From Paludibacteraceae bacterium (GTDB lineage Bacteria; Bacteroidota; Bacteroidia; Bacteroidales; Paludibacteraceae): a stretch of DNA of 64,000 bases. Below, in pieces: positions 53,186-61,776 of this stretch; position 1 is the stretch's first letter; each line of letters begins with the position of its first letter. The stretch spans positions 186,001 through 250,000 of the forward strand of contig JAFVDX010000009.1 of NCBI GenBank assembly GCA_017478225.1, in the 5' to 3' direction. The notes below the pieces were generated by a model that worked only from the letters and a program-made list of their open reading frames with translations, had not been told where the DNA came from and searched no databases. Made by a program: the position numbers and the translations under genes.

Positions 53186-55300
53186 TCATTCTCTATAATT
53201 TCCTTTGAATATCTTAAATGAGCCTTTGATGCCTGCGAGTCGGACTATATAGATTCCGGCCGGCAAGTTGCTTAGGTTATAATCATAGATGGTGGAGGCA
53301 ATCATTTTACCTGCAGTGTCGAATACAGCCATCCGCTCATGGTTGGGATTGATGATCATTGTTCCACGCTGAATTATAGGCAAGTCATCCGGATTGAGTG
53401 AACTGATGTCAGTTGTTGGATTGTCGTCTATTTCTTCTAAAAACATGGATTCTAAGGTTGGATAGCCTTTGGCTGCCATAATAGAATCCCATTTGGCAGG
53501 TATCTCCACTGCTGCTATTGAGTGCGAGCCGCCGGGCATTACTTGCACTTTGTTGCGTGCAGTATCGCCTGTGATGATGAACACGGTGGAGTCTCTTCTC
53601 ATAGTTGGGACGGTTTTCTGTGTGCTTTCTGTCCTGTCGTACCATGGGGCGGTGGTGGTGGTTTGTCCTCCCTCCGATTGCTCAATATAGTGTGTATATT
53701 GGTTCATGGTGTAGTTCTTCTGTCCTCCTGTATTGGCGTAGAGGTTAGCAAAAGCACGCTCTTTGACTGGCCTGCGAGAATTGACAATGAGGCTGTCCTC
53801 CAGTTCATCTAAAGTCTTGAACTTTACGGCCAGATTGCGCGCTACGGGTTCGGTCATGAGAATAGTTCTTGGAGTGTACTGCTGACTACTGCCAAGAGCG
53901 CATTGACCTCTCTCTGAACAGTCCCAAGCGATAAGTTGCATCATGATTTGCGGATCTTGTGTTGAGATAGCCATATTATTGCCCCATAAGAGTGCCGATG
54001 TGACTGTCACAGCCGATTCATTGATACCTAATCCTCTGCGCACATGATATGGTTCCCATCCTACGCGGCGGCAAGCCGCATCATCCTCCACAATACACCA
54101 TGCCATCGGGTAACCAAATGTACCCATACGATTGGCTTTGACATAATATCCCATCATATTCATGATTGCGAGGTTAAGGAACCGTCCGATAACCATATTC
54201 GCCCGTTCATTGATCTGTCCTTGTCCGGCATCGATACCGAGTTGTCTTGCCATTGGTCCGTTGATGATGCAATAAGGTATCCAACCATGTGTAGAGAGAA
54301 GTGTACGACGAAACTCAGGACCTGCCATTGCTTTGGTCATAGCAATGAGCAGAGGCATATACTCAGGTTTGCATCCCGCCATGATGGCATTAACGGCTAC
54401 ATGCCATGCAGTAATATTACGGTAAGCGCCCGGCATAACAACTACTGTCTCATGCCATGCATAGTCTGTATAGGTCAGATAACGATTGGCCTCTTCGTAA
54501 GTAGGAGGAACAAAAGGCATACCATCTGACCATTGCATTGAAACGAAAAAAGAATCAATCTGGTGAATATCTCCCCAGAAGACATCGTCCCGCAAGTCGC
54601 CATGATCAGCGTTTTTGGCAGCATCAATCTCCTCCTGTGTAATTGGAGTGGTCAACCCTGCTAATATCTGAGGCCATGTCACATTGCGTGTGTTCTCAAT
54701 CAGTTGTTGCTCGGTATGCGTTGCAAAAGCACCAGGATACTCGGCTGTACGAAGCACGGCTACACCATTGTTATATGCCGTGTATTTGGCCTGGTCGGTG
54801 AATCCGGGACCTGCAACAACCACCGCAGGAATCCCGAGATACTCTGCCGCAATAGCAGAGCCCGTTTCTTTAGGAGTACAAATACCGCAGCCGCCATTAC
54901 CACATATTACCGCATCAACATTATGCTCTATCAGTTTTTGTTTGAAGGCCTTAGCCTGTTCTCGATCAATACCCATGCCTGCGTAAGGTCCGGCATAACC
55001 CATCTCGTCGGTCAACAGAACGGTTACATTAGAGTAGTTTTCCTCAATGATGCGCTTGATCTCCGGATGAGTGATATGCGCCATAAAACTGACGCCTACA
55101 ACAGCGATGGTCTTATTGTCCAGTGTGGTGAGAAGCGGCGCCTGCTCTATATGAGAGACCATACTACGACCGACAGGTGAAACAACAGCAAAATAGCGAA
55201 ACTCATCCTCCGGTGCATGGCAGGTGGTGTCACAGATAACTCGTCCAAAAGACGCAATACTCAGCAAAAAGAGTGTCAAAGAGAGAATAAAGTGCTTCAT
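53186..55300 (-). CDS. Secreted UGSC-family protein with fused second domain and type IX sorting tail
   Basis: This 704-residue protein starts at the ATG at 55300 with a signal peptide (MKHFILSLTLFLLSIASFG). Residues about 30-230 form a UGSC-like domain with VSPVGRSMVSHIEQ and the cysteine motif CGNGGCGICT (family GxU/CGSCT, here G-C-G-I-C). Residues about 260-480 match the partner domain seen beside UGSC proteins in other anaerobes (WSDGMPFVPPTYEE, NAIMAGCKPEYMPLLIAM, NGPMARQLGID, VIGRFLNLAIMNMMG). The C-terminus is a classic type A sorting domain (MAVFDTAGKMI ... LPAGIYIVRL). Family members are normally cytoplasmic, so export is unusual. Reaction unknown. Confidence 0.82.
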   Translation of the reverse strand: MKHFILSLTLFLLSIASFGRVICDTTCHAPEDEFRYFAVVSPVGRSMVSHIEQAPLLTTLDNKTIAVVGVSFMAHITHPEIKRIIEENYSNVTVLLTDEMGYAGPYAGMGIDREQAKAFKQKLIEHNVDAVICGNGGCGICTPKETGSAIAAEYLGIPAVVVAGPGFTDQAKYTAYNNGVAVLRTAEYPGAFATHTEQQLIENTRNVTWPQILAGLTTPITQEEIDAAKNADHGDLRDDVFWGDIHQIDSFFVSMQWSDGMPFVPPTYEEANRYLTYTDYAWHETVVVMPGAYRNITAWHVAVNAIMAGCKPEYMPLLIAMTKAMAGPEFRRTLLSTHGWIPYCIINGPMARQLGIDAGQGQINERANMVIGRFLNLAIMNMMGYYVKANRMGTFGYPMAWCIVEDDAACRRVGWEPYHVRRGLGINESAVTVTSALLWGNNMAISTQDPQIMMQLIAWDCSERGQCALGSSQQYTPRTILMTEPVARNLAVKFKTLDELEDSLIVNSRRPVKERAFANLYANTGGQKNYTMNQYTHYIEQSEGGQTTTTAPWYDRTESTQKTVPTMRRDSTVFIITGDTARNKVQVMPGGSHSIAAVEIPAKWDSIMAAKGYPTLESMFLEEIDDNPTTDISSLNPDDLPIIQRGTMIINPNHERMAVFDTAGKMIASTIYDYNLSNLPAGIYIVRLAGIKGSFKIFKGNYRE

Positions 55301-55592
55301 GAAGAATAGATAGTTAAAGGAGGCAAATATTATTTCGGCCACAAAGAAACAAAAAAAAATGAATATATGCAAAATTATTTTTCAAGTAAATTATGAATAT
55401 ATAATTTTCACCTATTCAATTTGCTCGTTTTAATGTCCAATTTGAGTTTAATAATGAGTTAAAGTTTCCCGATTAAGAGATAATAAACTATACTTTCCCA
55501 CATTAAGATAATAAAATTCAATTTTGGGTAATTTTTGACCACAAAGAAAAATGAAGTTTATCGTTTAATTCGTTTATTCAGTACACCCAGAA

Positions 55593-55663
55593 CATTCAGA
55601 ATACTCAGAACACTCAGAATATTTCGCGAACAATCGACAAATATAATTCGCAGATCATCTGAT
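55593..55663 (-). repeat. Right copy of the 71-bp inverted repeat
   Basis: This is the inverse-orientation partner of 52444-52514. Read on the minus strand it contains TATATTTG, a -7-like box that points toward the UGSC gene. The gap 55301-55592 otherwise shows only AT-rich sequence without a gene. Confidence 0.8.
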
Positions 55664-55681
55664 TTGGAAGTCTTGAATTGA

Positions 55682-55734
55682 GTAATACAAAGAAGGCGTG
55701 CAAAATCTAATTTGGCACACCTTCTTTGTATTAC
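55682..55734 (-). terminator. Terminator of the rpsF-rpsR-rplI-rpmE operon
   Basis: 20-nt arms (GTAATACAAAGAAGGCGTGC at 55682 and its complement to 55734) pair with one mismatch around a 13-nt loop, 14 bp after the rpmE stop. Confidence 0.85.
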
Positions 55735-55748
55735 AAAAAGTAAAATGA

Positions 55749-56003
55749 TTATTTGCGGTTACGATTACCATAGCGTGACATAAACTTATCAACGCGTCCG
55801 GCTGTATCCACAAGTTTCGATTTACCTGTATAGAATGGGTGAGAAGTGTTGGAGATTTCAAGTTTTATCAAAGGATAAGTTTCTCCGTCTATCTCAATGG
55901 TGTCTTTTGTGTTTGCTGTAGAGCGGCTGAAGAATTGGTCGCCGTTCGACATATCTTTGAAAACTACTACACGGTAGTTTTCTGGATGAATACCTTTTTT
56001 CAT
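55749..56003 (-). CDS. rpmE2: 50S ribosomal protein L31, type B
   Basis: This is an 84-residue L31 protein ([19 protein letters not shown] ... [15 protein letters not shown]). It lacks the CxxC zinc-binding cysteines of ordinary L31, so it is the zinc-independent type B form usual in Bacteroidales. It ends the four-gene operon, 18 bp after rplI, and is followed by a strong terminator. Confidence 0.94.
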   Translation of the reverse strand: MKKGIHPENYRVVVFKDMSNGDQFFSRSTANTKDTIEIDGETYPLIKLEISNTSHPFYTGKSKLVDTAGRVDKFMSRYGNRNRK

Positions 56004-56021
56004 AATACGGTCCTTTCTTTA

Positions 56022-56465
56022 TTATTCAGCGGCTACTATATTAAACTTAATTTCAGCCTTCACTTCACGGTGCAAGCGAGCAGTGGCCTCATATTCGCCA
56101 AGTTCTTTTGCCTCCGGCATGGTGATAACTTTGCGGTCAACAGTAATATCCATTGCTGCAAGAGCGTCAACCAATTGTTGTGAAGTAACAGCACCAAATA
56201 TCTTACCATTTTCATTGGCTTTAACAGGTACGGTGAGAACAATAGCAGCCAATTTCTGTTGCAATGCCTCAGCGTCAGCCTTCAGTTGAGCCAACTTGCG
56301 GGCTTGTTGTTTGAGATTCTCTTCTAATTGTTTGCGGTTGCTATCATTAGCAATGATTGCAAGACGATTAGGTATAAGGTAGTTGCGACCATATCCGTCA
56401 CGAACTTTTACGATATCATTTTTATAGCCGAGGTTATCGACATCTTGAATTAAAATTACATACAT
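56022..56465 (-). CDS. rplI: 50S ribosomal protein L9
   Basis: This 147-residue protein has the typical N-domain MYVILIQDVDNLGYKNDIVKVRDGYGRNYLIP, the long connecting helix (NRKQLEENLKQQARKLAQL) and the C-domain with GKIFGAVTSQQLVDAL. It binds domain V of 23S rRNA. It lies between rpsR (19 bp) and rpmE2. Confidence 0.95.
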   Translation of the reverse strand: MYVILIQDVDNLGYKNDIVKVRDGYGRNYLIPNRLAIIANDSNRKQLEENLKQQARKLAQLKADAEALQQKLAAIVLTVPVKANENGKIFGAVTSQQLVDALAAMDITVDRKVITMPEAKELGEYEATARLHREVKAEIKFNIVAAE

Positions 56466-56484
56466 TGTCTTGTCCTCCTACTTT

Positions 56485-56745
56485 TTATTTCATCATATCA
56501 GTTACGTATGGCAGCAAAGCCAAGTGACGAGCGCGCTTAACAGCCTGAGCAACCTTGCGTTGATACTTGAGTGAAGTACCGGTTAAGCGGCGAGGCAATA
56601 TCTTACCTTGTTCATTCAAAAATTTCTTCAAAAACTCTGGGTCTTTGTAGTCAATGTAGCGTATTCCGCTCTTCTTGAAACGGCAATACTTTTTCTTTTT
56701 AACATCGCTTTGTTGCGGGGTTAAATAACGAAGTTCTTCTGCCAT
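56485..56745 (-). CDS. rpsR: 30S ribosomal protein S18
   Basis: This 86-residue S18 has [25 protein letters not shown] and [33 protein letters not shown], both family signatures. It forms a dimer with S6, whose gene ends 3 bp upstream. Confidence 0.95.
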   Translation of the reverse strand: MAEELRYLTPQQSDVKKKKYCRFKKSGIRYIDYKDPEFLKKFLNEQGKILPRRLTGTSLKYQRKVAQAVKRARHLALLPYVTDMMK

Positions 56746-56748
56746 AGT

Positions 56749-57093
56749 TTAGTCCTCCTTTTGATTTTTGCGGTTGCGACGCTTCTCTGCATACTCAAAT
56801 GCATACTTGTCAAGACGGAAAGTGAGGAAACGAATAATACGCTCATCACGACGGAATGCCGTCTCAAGAATTTCAACCACTTGTGGTTCAACATCAAATT
56901 GTAAAATGGCATAGAATCCCGTTGTTTTGCCTTTAATAGGATATGCGAGTTTCTTCAAACCCCACTCCTCACGATTGAGCACTGTGCCACCATTCTCTGT
57001 TAGCACTGCCTCATACTTGTTAACCGCTTCCTTCATCTGGGTCTCAGACAAAACGGGAGTCAAAATGAAAGCGGCCTCGTAATGATTTAACAT
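56749..57093 (-). CDS. rpsF: 30S ribosomal protein S6
   Basis: This 114-residue S6 starts MLNHYEAAFILTPVLS, with the core LAYPIKGKTTGFYAILQFD and ILRFLTFRLD-like segment (RIIRFLTFRLDKYAFEYA). It is the first gene of the operon. The S6:S18 pair commonly represses its own mRNA in bacteria; a hairpin in the leader (see 57094-57162) could be that site. Confidence 0.95.
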   Translation of the reverse strand: MLNHYEAAFILTPVLSETQMKEAVNKYEAVLTENGGTVLNREEWGLKKLAYPIKGKTTGFYAILQFDVEPQVVEILETAFRRDERIIRFLTFRLDKYAFEYAEKRRNRKNQKED

Positions 57094-57162
57094 GTGTTTA
57101 ATTGTAATTAGTTAATAATTAGTTAATAATCCGTTTGAACGAAAATCACTCAAAACGGGCTG
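57094..57162 (-). promoter_or_regulatory. rpsF mRNA leader, candidate S6:S18 autoregulatory site
   Basis: The 69-nt leader read on the minus strand contains CCGTTT (57158-57153) pairing with AAACGG (57136-57131), preceded by GCAGC. CCG in a loop or bulge is the core of known S6:S18 motifs, but I cannot align it to a specific model, so this is a suggestion. Confidence 0.35.
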
Positions 57163-57193
57163 CAAAGGTATAACAAATGTTTGAATTACACAA
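57163..57193 (-). promoter_or_regulatory. Promoter of the rpsF operon
   Basis: TTG (57193-57191), a 20-nt spacer and TACCTTTG (57170-57163) on the minus strand. Confidence 0.75.
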
Positions 57194-57239
57194 CACTATC
57201 GCACTTTTTCTTAATAAATATCTAAAAATAGCCAAAAAA

Positions 57240-57271
57240 TTTGTGAGATTAAAAAATATGTAGTACTTTTG
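57240..57271 (+). promoter_or_regulatory. Promoter of the tRNA-fMet/tRNA-Cys unit
   Basis: TTTG (57240-57243), exactly 20 nt and TACTTTTG (57264-57271), 52 bp before the first tRNA. Confidence 0.78.
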
Positions 57272-57323
57272 CAGCCGATTTCCGACAATGTAATGCATTA
57301 GCCTTCGTTCTTGGAGATAATAT

Positions 57324-57395
<72 letters not shown>

Positions 57396-57419
57396 CTTTT
57401 TGAATCAATAAGCAAGTTT

Positions 57420-57490
57420 GGTACCTTGCCCGAGTGGTTAGGGACCGGTCTGCAAAACCGGGGACAGCGGTTCGAATCTGCTAGGTACCT
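57420..57490 (+). tRNA. tRNA-Cys (GCA)
   Basis: Acceptor GGTACCT/AGGTACC, anticodon arm CCGGT-CTGCAAA-ACCGG (anticodon GCA), T-arm AGCGG-TTCGAAT-CTGCT. The discriminator base is T, as in tRNA-Cys. CCA is not encoded. It lies 24 bp after tRNA-fMet. Confidence 0.92.
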
Positions 57491-57494
57491 CTAC

Positions 57495-57520
57495 AAGAAC
57501 CGCAAAAACGGTTCTTTTTT
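57495..57520 (+). terminator. Terminator after the tRNA genes
   Basis: AAGAACCG, a 6-nt A-rich loop (CAAAAA), CGGTTCTT and a T-run, 5 bp after tRNA-Cys and 20 bp before the sufB start. No separate sufB promoter is visible, so part of sufB expression may come from read-through. Confidence 0.8.
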
Positions 57521-57540
57521 ATTTTGAAGAAAAAATAACT

Positions 57541-58971
57541 ATGGAGGAGATTATTCAAGACATAACAGATAGTGAGTATAAGTATGGATTTACTACACAG
57601 ATACAAACTGATGTTATTCCTAAAGGGATAAGTGAAAATATCATCAGGCTGATATCTGCTAAAAAACAAGAGCCGGAATGGTTGTTGGAATTTCGCCTTA
57701 ATGCTTATAAGAAATGGCGTGAGATGACTCCTCCTACATGGGCTCATCTACAAATACCCGATATTGATTTTCAGGCTATTTCTTACTATGCTGCTCCGCA
57801 AGCAAAAAAAGAAGGTGAGAGCAAAATAGATCCTGAATTAGAAAAGACTTTTGATAAGTTGGGTATTCCACTTGAAGAAAGGGCCGCATTGGCAGGTAAT
57901 ATGGCTGTAGATGCAGTGATGGACTCTGTCAGTGTAAAAACTACCTTTAAAGAAACTCTTGCCGAAAAAGGTATTATTTTTTGTTCTATAAGTGAGGCCG
58001 TGAGGGAATATCCTGAATTGGTCAAACAGTATTTGGGCTCAGTTGTGCCCGCCGGTGATAATTTTTATGCGGCTCTTAACTCTGCTGTGTTCTCTGACGG
58101 ATCGTTTGTGTATATTCCCAAAGGCGTTCGTTGCCCGATGGAACTGAGCACTTATTTTCGTATAAATGCTGCAGGGACAGGTCAGTTTGAGCGTACTTTG
58201 CTTATTGCTGACGAAGGGGCTTATTTGAGTTATTTGGAAGGCTGTACTGCTCCTATGCGCGATGAAAACCAGTTGCATGCAGCCATAGTGGAAATTGTAG
58301 TACATAAAGATGCCCAAGTCAAATATTCAACGGTCCAAAATTGGTATCCCGGAGATAAGTATGGCAAAGGGGGTATATATAATTTTGTTACCAAACGAGG
58401 TATTTGTCATGAGCATGCCCGTTTGAGTTGGACTCAGGTTGAGACTGGTTCGGCTATAACATGGAAATATCCGTCTTGTATTCTCAAGGGCGATTATTCA
58501 TCTGCCGAGTTCTATTCGGTAGCAGTAACCAATAACTATCAGCAGGCAGATACAGGCACAAAAATGATTCATTTGGGCAAGCATACCACTTCAAGAATAA
58601 TATCAAAAGGTATTTCGGCAGGGAAAAGTCAAAATAGTTATCGAGGGTTGGTCAGAGTAGTTCCTGCTGCTCAAGGGGCAAGAAATTATAGTCAATGCGA
58701 TTCTTTGCTGTTAGGTAGCAATTGCGGTGCTCATACTTTTCCCGATATGCAGATTCAGAACTCCACAGCCGTTGTAGAACATGAAGCCACAACATCTAAG
58801 ATTTCTGAGGATCAACTTTTCTATTGTCAGCAGCGTGGAATAGGAACTGAAGATGCTGTTGGTCTGATAGTAAATGGTTATGCCAAAGATGTGCTCAATA
58901 AATTGCCAATGGAGTTTGCCGTAGAGGCTCAAAAACTGCTACAGGTAAGTCTTGAAGGAAGTGTAGGATAG
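57541..58971 (+). CDS. sufB: Fe-S cluster assembly scaffold SufB
   Basis: SufB is the scaffold subunit of the SufBCD complex on which Fe-S clusters are built. The 476-residue protein has the conserved core ([61 protein letters not shown]), the key Cys in [14 protein letters not shown], and [16 protein letters not shown] with the conserved Glu. The next gene is ldcA, 14 bp downstream, not sufC or sufD, which normally follow. It starts 20 bp after the tRNA terminator. Confidence 0.95.
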   Translation: MEEIIQDITDSEYKYGFTTQIQTDVIPKGISENIIRLISAKKQEPEWLLEFRLNAYKKWREMTPPTWAHLQIPDIDFQAISYYAAPQAKKEGESKIDPELEKTFDKLGIPLEERAALAGNMAVDAVMDSVSVKTTFKETLAEKGIIFCSISEAVREYPELVKQYLGSVVPAGDNFYAALNSAVFSDGSFVYIPKGVRCPMELSTYFRINAAGTGQFERTLLIADEGAYLSYLEGCTAPMRDENQLHAAIVEIVVHKDAQVKYSTVQNWYPGDKYGKGGIYNFVTKRGICHEHARLSWTQVETGSAITWKYPSCILKGDYSSAEFYSVAVTNNYQQADTGTKMIHLGKHTTSRIISKGISAGKSQNSYRGLVRVVPAAQGARNYSQCDSLLLGSNCGAHTFPDMQIQNSTAVVEHEATTSKISEDQLFYCQQRGIGTEDAVGLIVNGYAKDVLNKLPMEFAVEAQKLLQVSLEGSVG

Positions 58972-58985
58972 TTAAAAATTTTATT

Positions 58986-59870
58986 ATGCATATTCGTATA
59001 GTATCTCCTTCTGCCACTATGGATCATAGCCTTATTGATAAGGCGGCAGATGTATTAAAGAGTTGGGGTCATGAAGTCAGTTTAGGTAAGAATTGCAAGT
59101 GTAGATATGGTGGCGCGGCAGGCACGCCGGAGGAACGCTTGCAAGACTTAAACGAGGCTTATGCCGACCCAATAGTCGATGCCATTCTTTGTTCCAGAGG
59201 TGGTTATGGACTGGCACAGATAATAGATAATGTAATAGTAAACAAGCATAAGTTGCTGATGGGTTTTAGTGATATTACTTGTCTGCATTGTCTTTGTGGT
59301 GTCAATAACATACCGTCTTTACATTCTATTATGGCAAAGCATATTGCAACTCTGCCATCTGATAGCGAGCCTCTGTTGTCTCTTAAAAGTATTCTTGACG
59401 GCAATGATGTTCATTATAATTTAAATACTTCGCCTTATTCCCGGCTTGGTGAAATGTCTGGTGTTTTGCGGGGAGGCAATCTTTCGGTATTCTATGGCCT
59501 GCAGGGTACCCCTTATCAAGTTATCAAAGAAAATACTATTCTTTTCATAGAAGATATTTCTGAACCGCAATATCATATTGATCGTATGTTGCAAAATCTG
59601 CGTATGAGCGGATTGCTGGAGTCGCTGAAGGGAATTATAGTGGGGCAGTTCGCTGACTGTGAAGATGACCCCAGATTATGTTGTACGCTAAAAGAGACAA
59701 TCCTTCGTGCTGTAGAACCGTATGATTATCCCGTCTTGTTTGATTTCCCTGCAGGACATGTTGACTATAACCTACCTGTTTTTATGAATACTATGACGCA
59801 TGTCGCAATAGAAAATGAAACTACAAGTCTGCTTCAGTGGAATCCGTTTATTGTAACTCAGGATAGATAG
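58986..59870 (+). CDS. ldcA: LD-carboxypeptidase (peptidase S66, LdcA/MccF-like)
   Basis: This 294-residue serine peptidase removes the terminal D-Ala from murein tetrapeptides in the cytosol during peptidoglycan recycling. The family motifs are seen: SRGGYGLAQIID, MGFSDITCLH with the nucleophile Ser, LRGGNLSVFYGL, FIEDISEPQYHIDRML with the catalytic Glu, and GHVDYNLPV with the His. The MccF branch (microcin resistance) shares these motifs; this one is slightly short but complete. It follows sufB by 14 bp and probably shares its transcript. Confidence 0.9.
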   Translation: MHIRIVSPSATMDHSLIDKAADVLKSWGHEVSLGKNCKCRYGGAAGTPEERLQDLNEAYADPIVDAILCSRGGYGLAQIIDNVIVNKHKLLMGFSDITCLHCLCGVNNIPSLHSIMAKHIATLPSDSEPLLSLKSILDGNDVHYNLNTSPYSRLGEMSGVLRGGNLSVFYGLQGTPYQVIKENTILFIEDISEPQYHIDRMLQNLRMSGLLESLKGIIVGQFADCEDDPRLCCTLKETILRAVEPYDYPVLFDFPAGHVDYNLPVFMNTMTHVAIENETTSLLQWNPFIVTQDR

Positions 59871-59934
59871 AGGCTAATATTCTTAGATGGCCAATAAATA
59901 TAATTTGTTGATCATTTGACACAACGACTTTAGT

Positions 59935-59986
59935 TATAATAAAAATATCTCACATTTTCTGAAAAATGCGAGATATTTTTATTATA
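59935..59986. terminator. Bidirectional terminator between ldcA and glnS
   Basis: Two 24-nt arms, 59935-59958 and 59963-59986, pair with one mismatch around a 4-nt loop (CTGA). It is placed between convergent genes and has T-rich ends on both strands. Confidence 0.85.
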
Positions 59987-59997
59987 CCATTTTGCCT

Positions 59998-61647
59998 TTA
60001 TTTCTTTAGCCAATTGTCTTTGAGCGAGGCAGTGCGGTTGAATATAAGTTGTTCTTTCGTAGAGTCGTCATCCACCACGAAATAACCTTGTTTGAGGAAT
60101 TGGAAGTGGTCTTGCATTTTTGCGTTGGAAAGTGCAGATTCCACTTTGCAAGTAGTTACTTTCAGAGAGTCAGGATTAAGTAGTTCTCTGAAGTCACGCT
60201 CGTCAGCAGAAGGATTCTCTACTGCAAACAATCTATCGTACAACCTTGCTTGTGCATCAATAGCAGTGGTACATTCTACCCAATTGATTGTGGCTTTGGT
60301 CTTTCTATTACCTCCTTCGGTTCCCGACTTGCTCGTCGGGTCGTAAGTCGCATATACAGTTGTTATGTTGCCTTCTGCATCCTGCTCACAACCTGTGGCT
60401 TGAATGATATAAGCATTTTTCAGACGCACTTCACGCCCCATAGGCGAGAGACGATAGAAATTCTTGTCGCCTTCTTGGCGGAAGTCCTCACGCTCAATCC
60501 ATAATTCTTTTCCAAATGGCATCTGGCGGGTGCCAACTTCGGGCTTGCCATCAATATTTTCGGCAGTGATATTCTCTATTTGACCTTCAGGGTAGTTGGT
60601 GATAATGAGTTTCACAGGGTCAAAGATGGCGCAAACTCGTGGCGCAGTTTCTTTCAGACATTCCCTGACTGTATGTTCCAATAATCCTACATCAATCATG
60701 CCTTCTACTTTGGTATAACCTATTTTGTCTATAAACGAGCGAATGGCCTGTGCCGTATAGCCTCTGCGCCTCAATCCGCAAACAGTCGGCATACGAGGAT
60801 CGTCCCAACCTGCAACAAGACCTTCTTTAACCAATTGAAGCATCTTGCGCTTTGACATAACAGTATAGGTTATGTTCAGTCGGTTGAACTCATATTGGTG
60901 AGGACGATATTCACCTTGAGGAACAAATTGATCGATAAACCAATCGTAAAGAGGGCGGTGAACTACAAACTCAAGTGTACAAATAGAGTGCGTAACGCCT
61001 TCGAAATAGTCGCTTTGACCATGTGCAAAATCGTACATAGGGTACACATTCCATCGTTTGCCTGTTCGGTGGTGAGGATGTGAGGTTATGATGCGATATA
61101 TTATAGGGTCGCGGAAATGCATATTGGGATTGGCCATGTCTATTTTTGCTCTTAAGACCATCTTACCCTCTTCAATTTCTCCGTTTTGCATAGCCTGGAA
61201 AAGACGCAGATTTTCCTCTATAGGGCGGTCTCTGTATGGAGAATTTTGTCCCGCTTGTGTCGGCGTACCTTTTTGAGCAGCAATCTCTTCGGCTGTCTGC
61301 TCATCAACATAAGCCTTACCCTCTTTTATAAATCGTATAGCCAAATCATAGAGACGATCAAAATAGTCGGAAGCATAGAATATCTTGCCCCAACGAAAAC
61401 CAAGCCAAGCAATATCGTTGGTTATACTATCCACATACTCAACATCTTCTTTCACAGGATTAGTGTCGTCAAAACGAAGGTTACATATACCATTGTATTT
61501 CTCAGCAATACCAAAATCCATACAGATGGCTTTTACATGACCAATATGCAAATAACCATTTGGCTCGGGCGGAAAACGAGTCTGTATCCTACCATCATTC
61601 AAACCTTCTTGCAAATCTTTCTCTACAATTTCTTCTATAAAATTCAT
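59998..61647 (-). CDS. glnS: Glutaminyl-tRNA synthetase
   Basis: This class I synthetase of 549 residues charges tRNA-Gln directly. It has the ATP-binding PPEPNGYLHIGHVKA (HIGH motif, about residue 35), LRFDDTNP, TYTVMSKRKML (KMSKS-like MSK), and the two C-terminal beta-barrels typical of GlnRS. Its presence means glutamine does not depend only on the GatCAB amidotransferase route. A TAATTTTG box on the minus strand at 61684-61677 is the likely -7 element; the -33 box is weak. Confidence 0.95.
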   Translation of the reverse strand: MNFIEEIVEKDLQEGLNDGRIQTRFPPEPNGYLHIGHVKAICMDFGIAEKYNGICNLRFDDTNPVKEDVEYVDSITNDIAWLGFRWGKIFYASDYFDRLYDLAIRFIKEGKAYVDEQTAEEIAAQKGTPTQAGQNSPYRDRPIEENLRLFQAMQNGEIEEGKMVLRAKIDMANPNMHFRDPIIYRIITSHPHHRTGKRWNVYPMYDFAHGQSDYFEGVTHSICTLEFVVHRPLYDWFIDQFVPQGEYRPHQYEFNRLNITYTVMSKRKMLQLVKEGLVAGWDDPRMPTVCGLRRRGYTAQAIRSFIDKIGYTKVEGMIDVGLLEHTVRECLKETAPRVCAIFDPVKLIITNYPEGQIENITAENIDGKPEVGTRQMPFGKELWIEREDFRQEGDKNFYRLSPMGREVRLKNAYIIQATGCEQDAEGNITTVYATYDPTSKSGTEGGNRKTKATINWVECTTAIDAQARLYDRLFAVENPSADERDFRELLNPDSLKVTTCKVESALSNAKMQDHFQFLKQGYFVVDDDSTKEQLIFNRTASLKDNWLKK

Positions 61648-61720
61648 ATTAGTAAGTATTAAGTTGTTAGCGGTTGCAAAATTAAAACAAAAATATCACA
61701 TGTAAAAGCGGAAAATATAG

Positions 61721-61752
61721 TTTGCCCGATAAGAAAAAAAATAGTAATTTTG
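61721..61752 (+). promoter_or_regulatory. Promoter of the alkaline phosphatase gene
   Basis: TTTG (61721-61724), exactly 20 nt and TAATTTTG (61745-61752), 24 bp before the ATG at 61777. Confidence 0.75.
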
Positions 61753-61776
61753 CCGCATAAATAAATTTGGATTATT

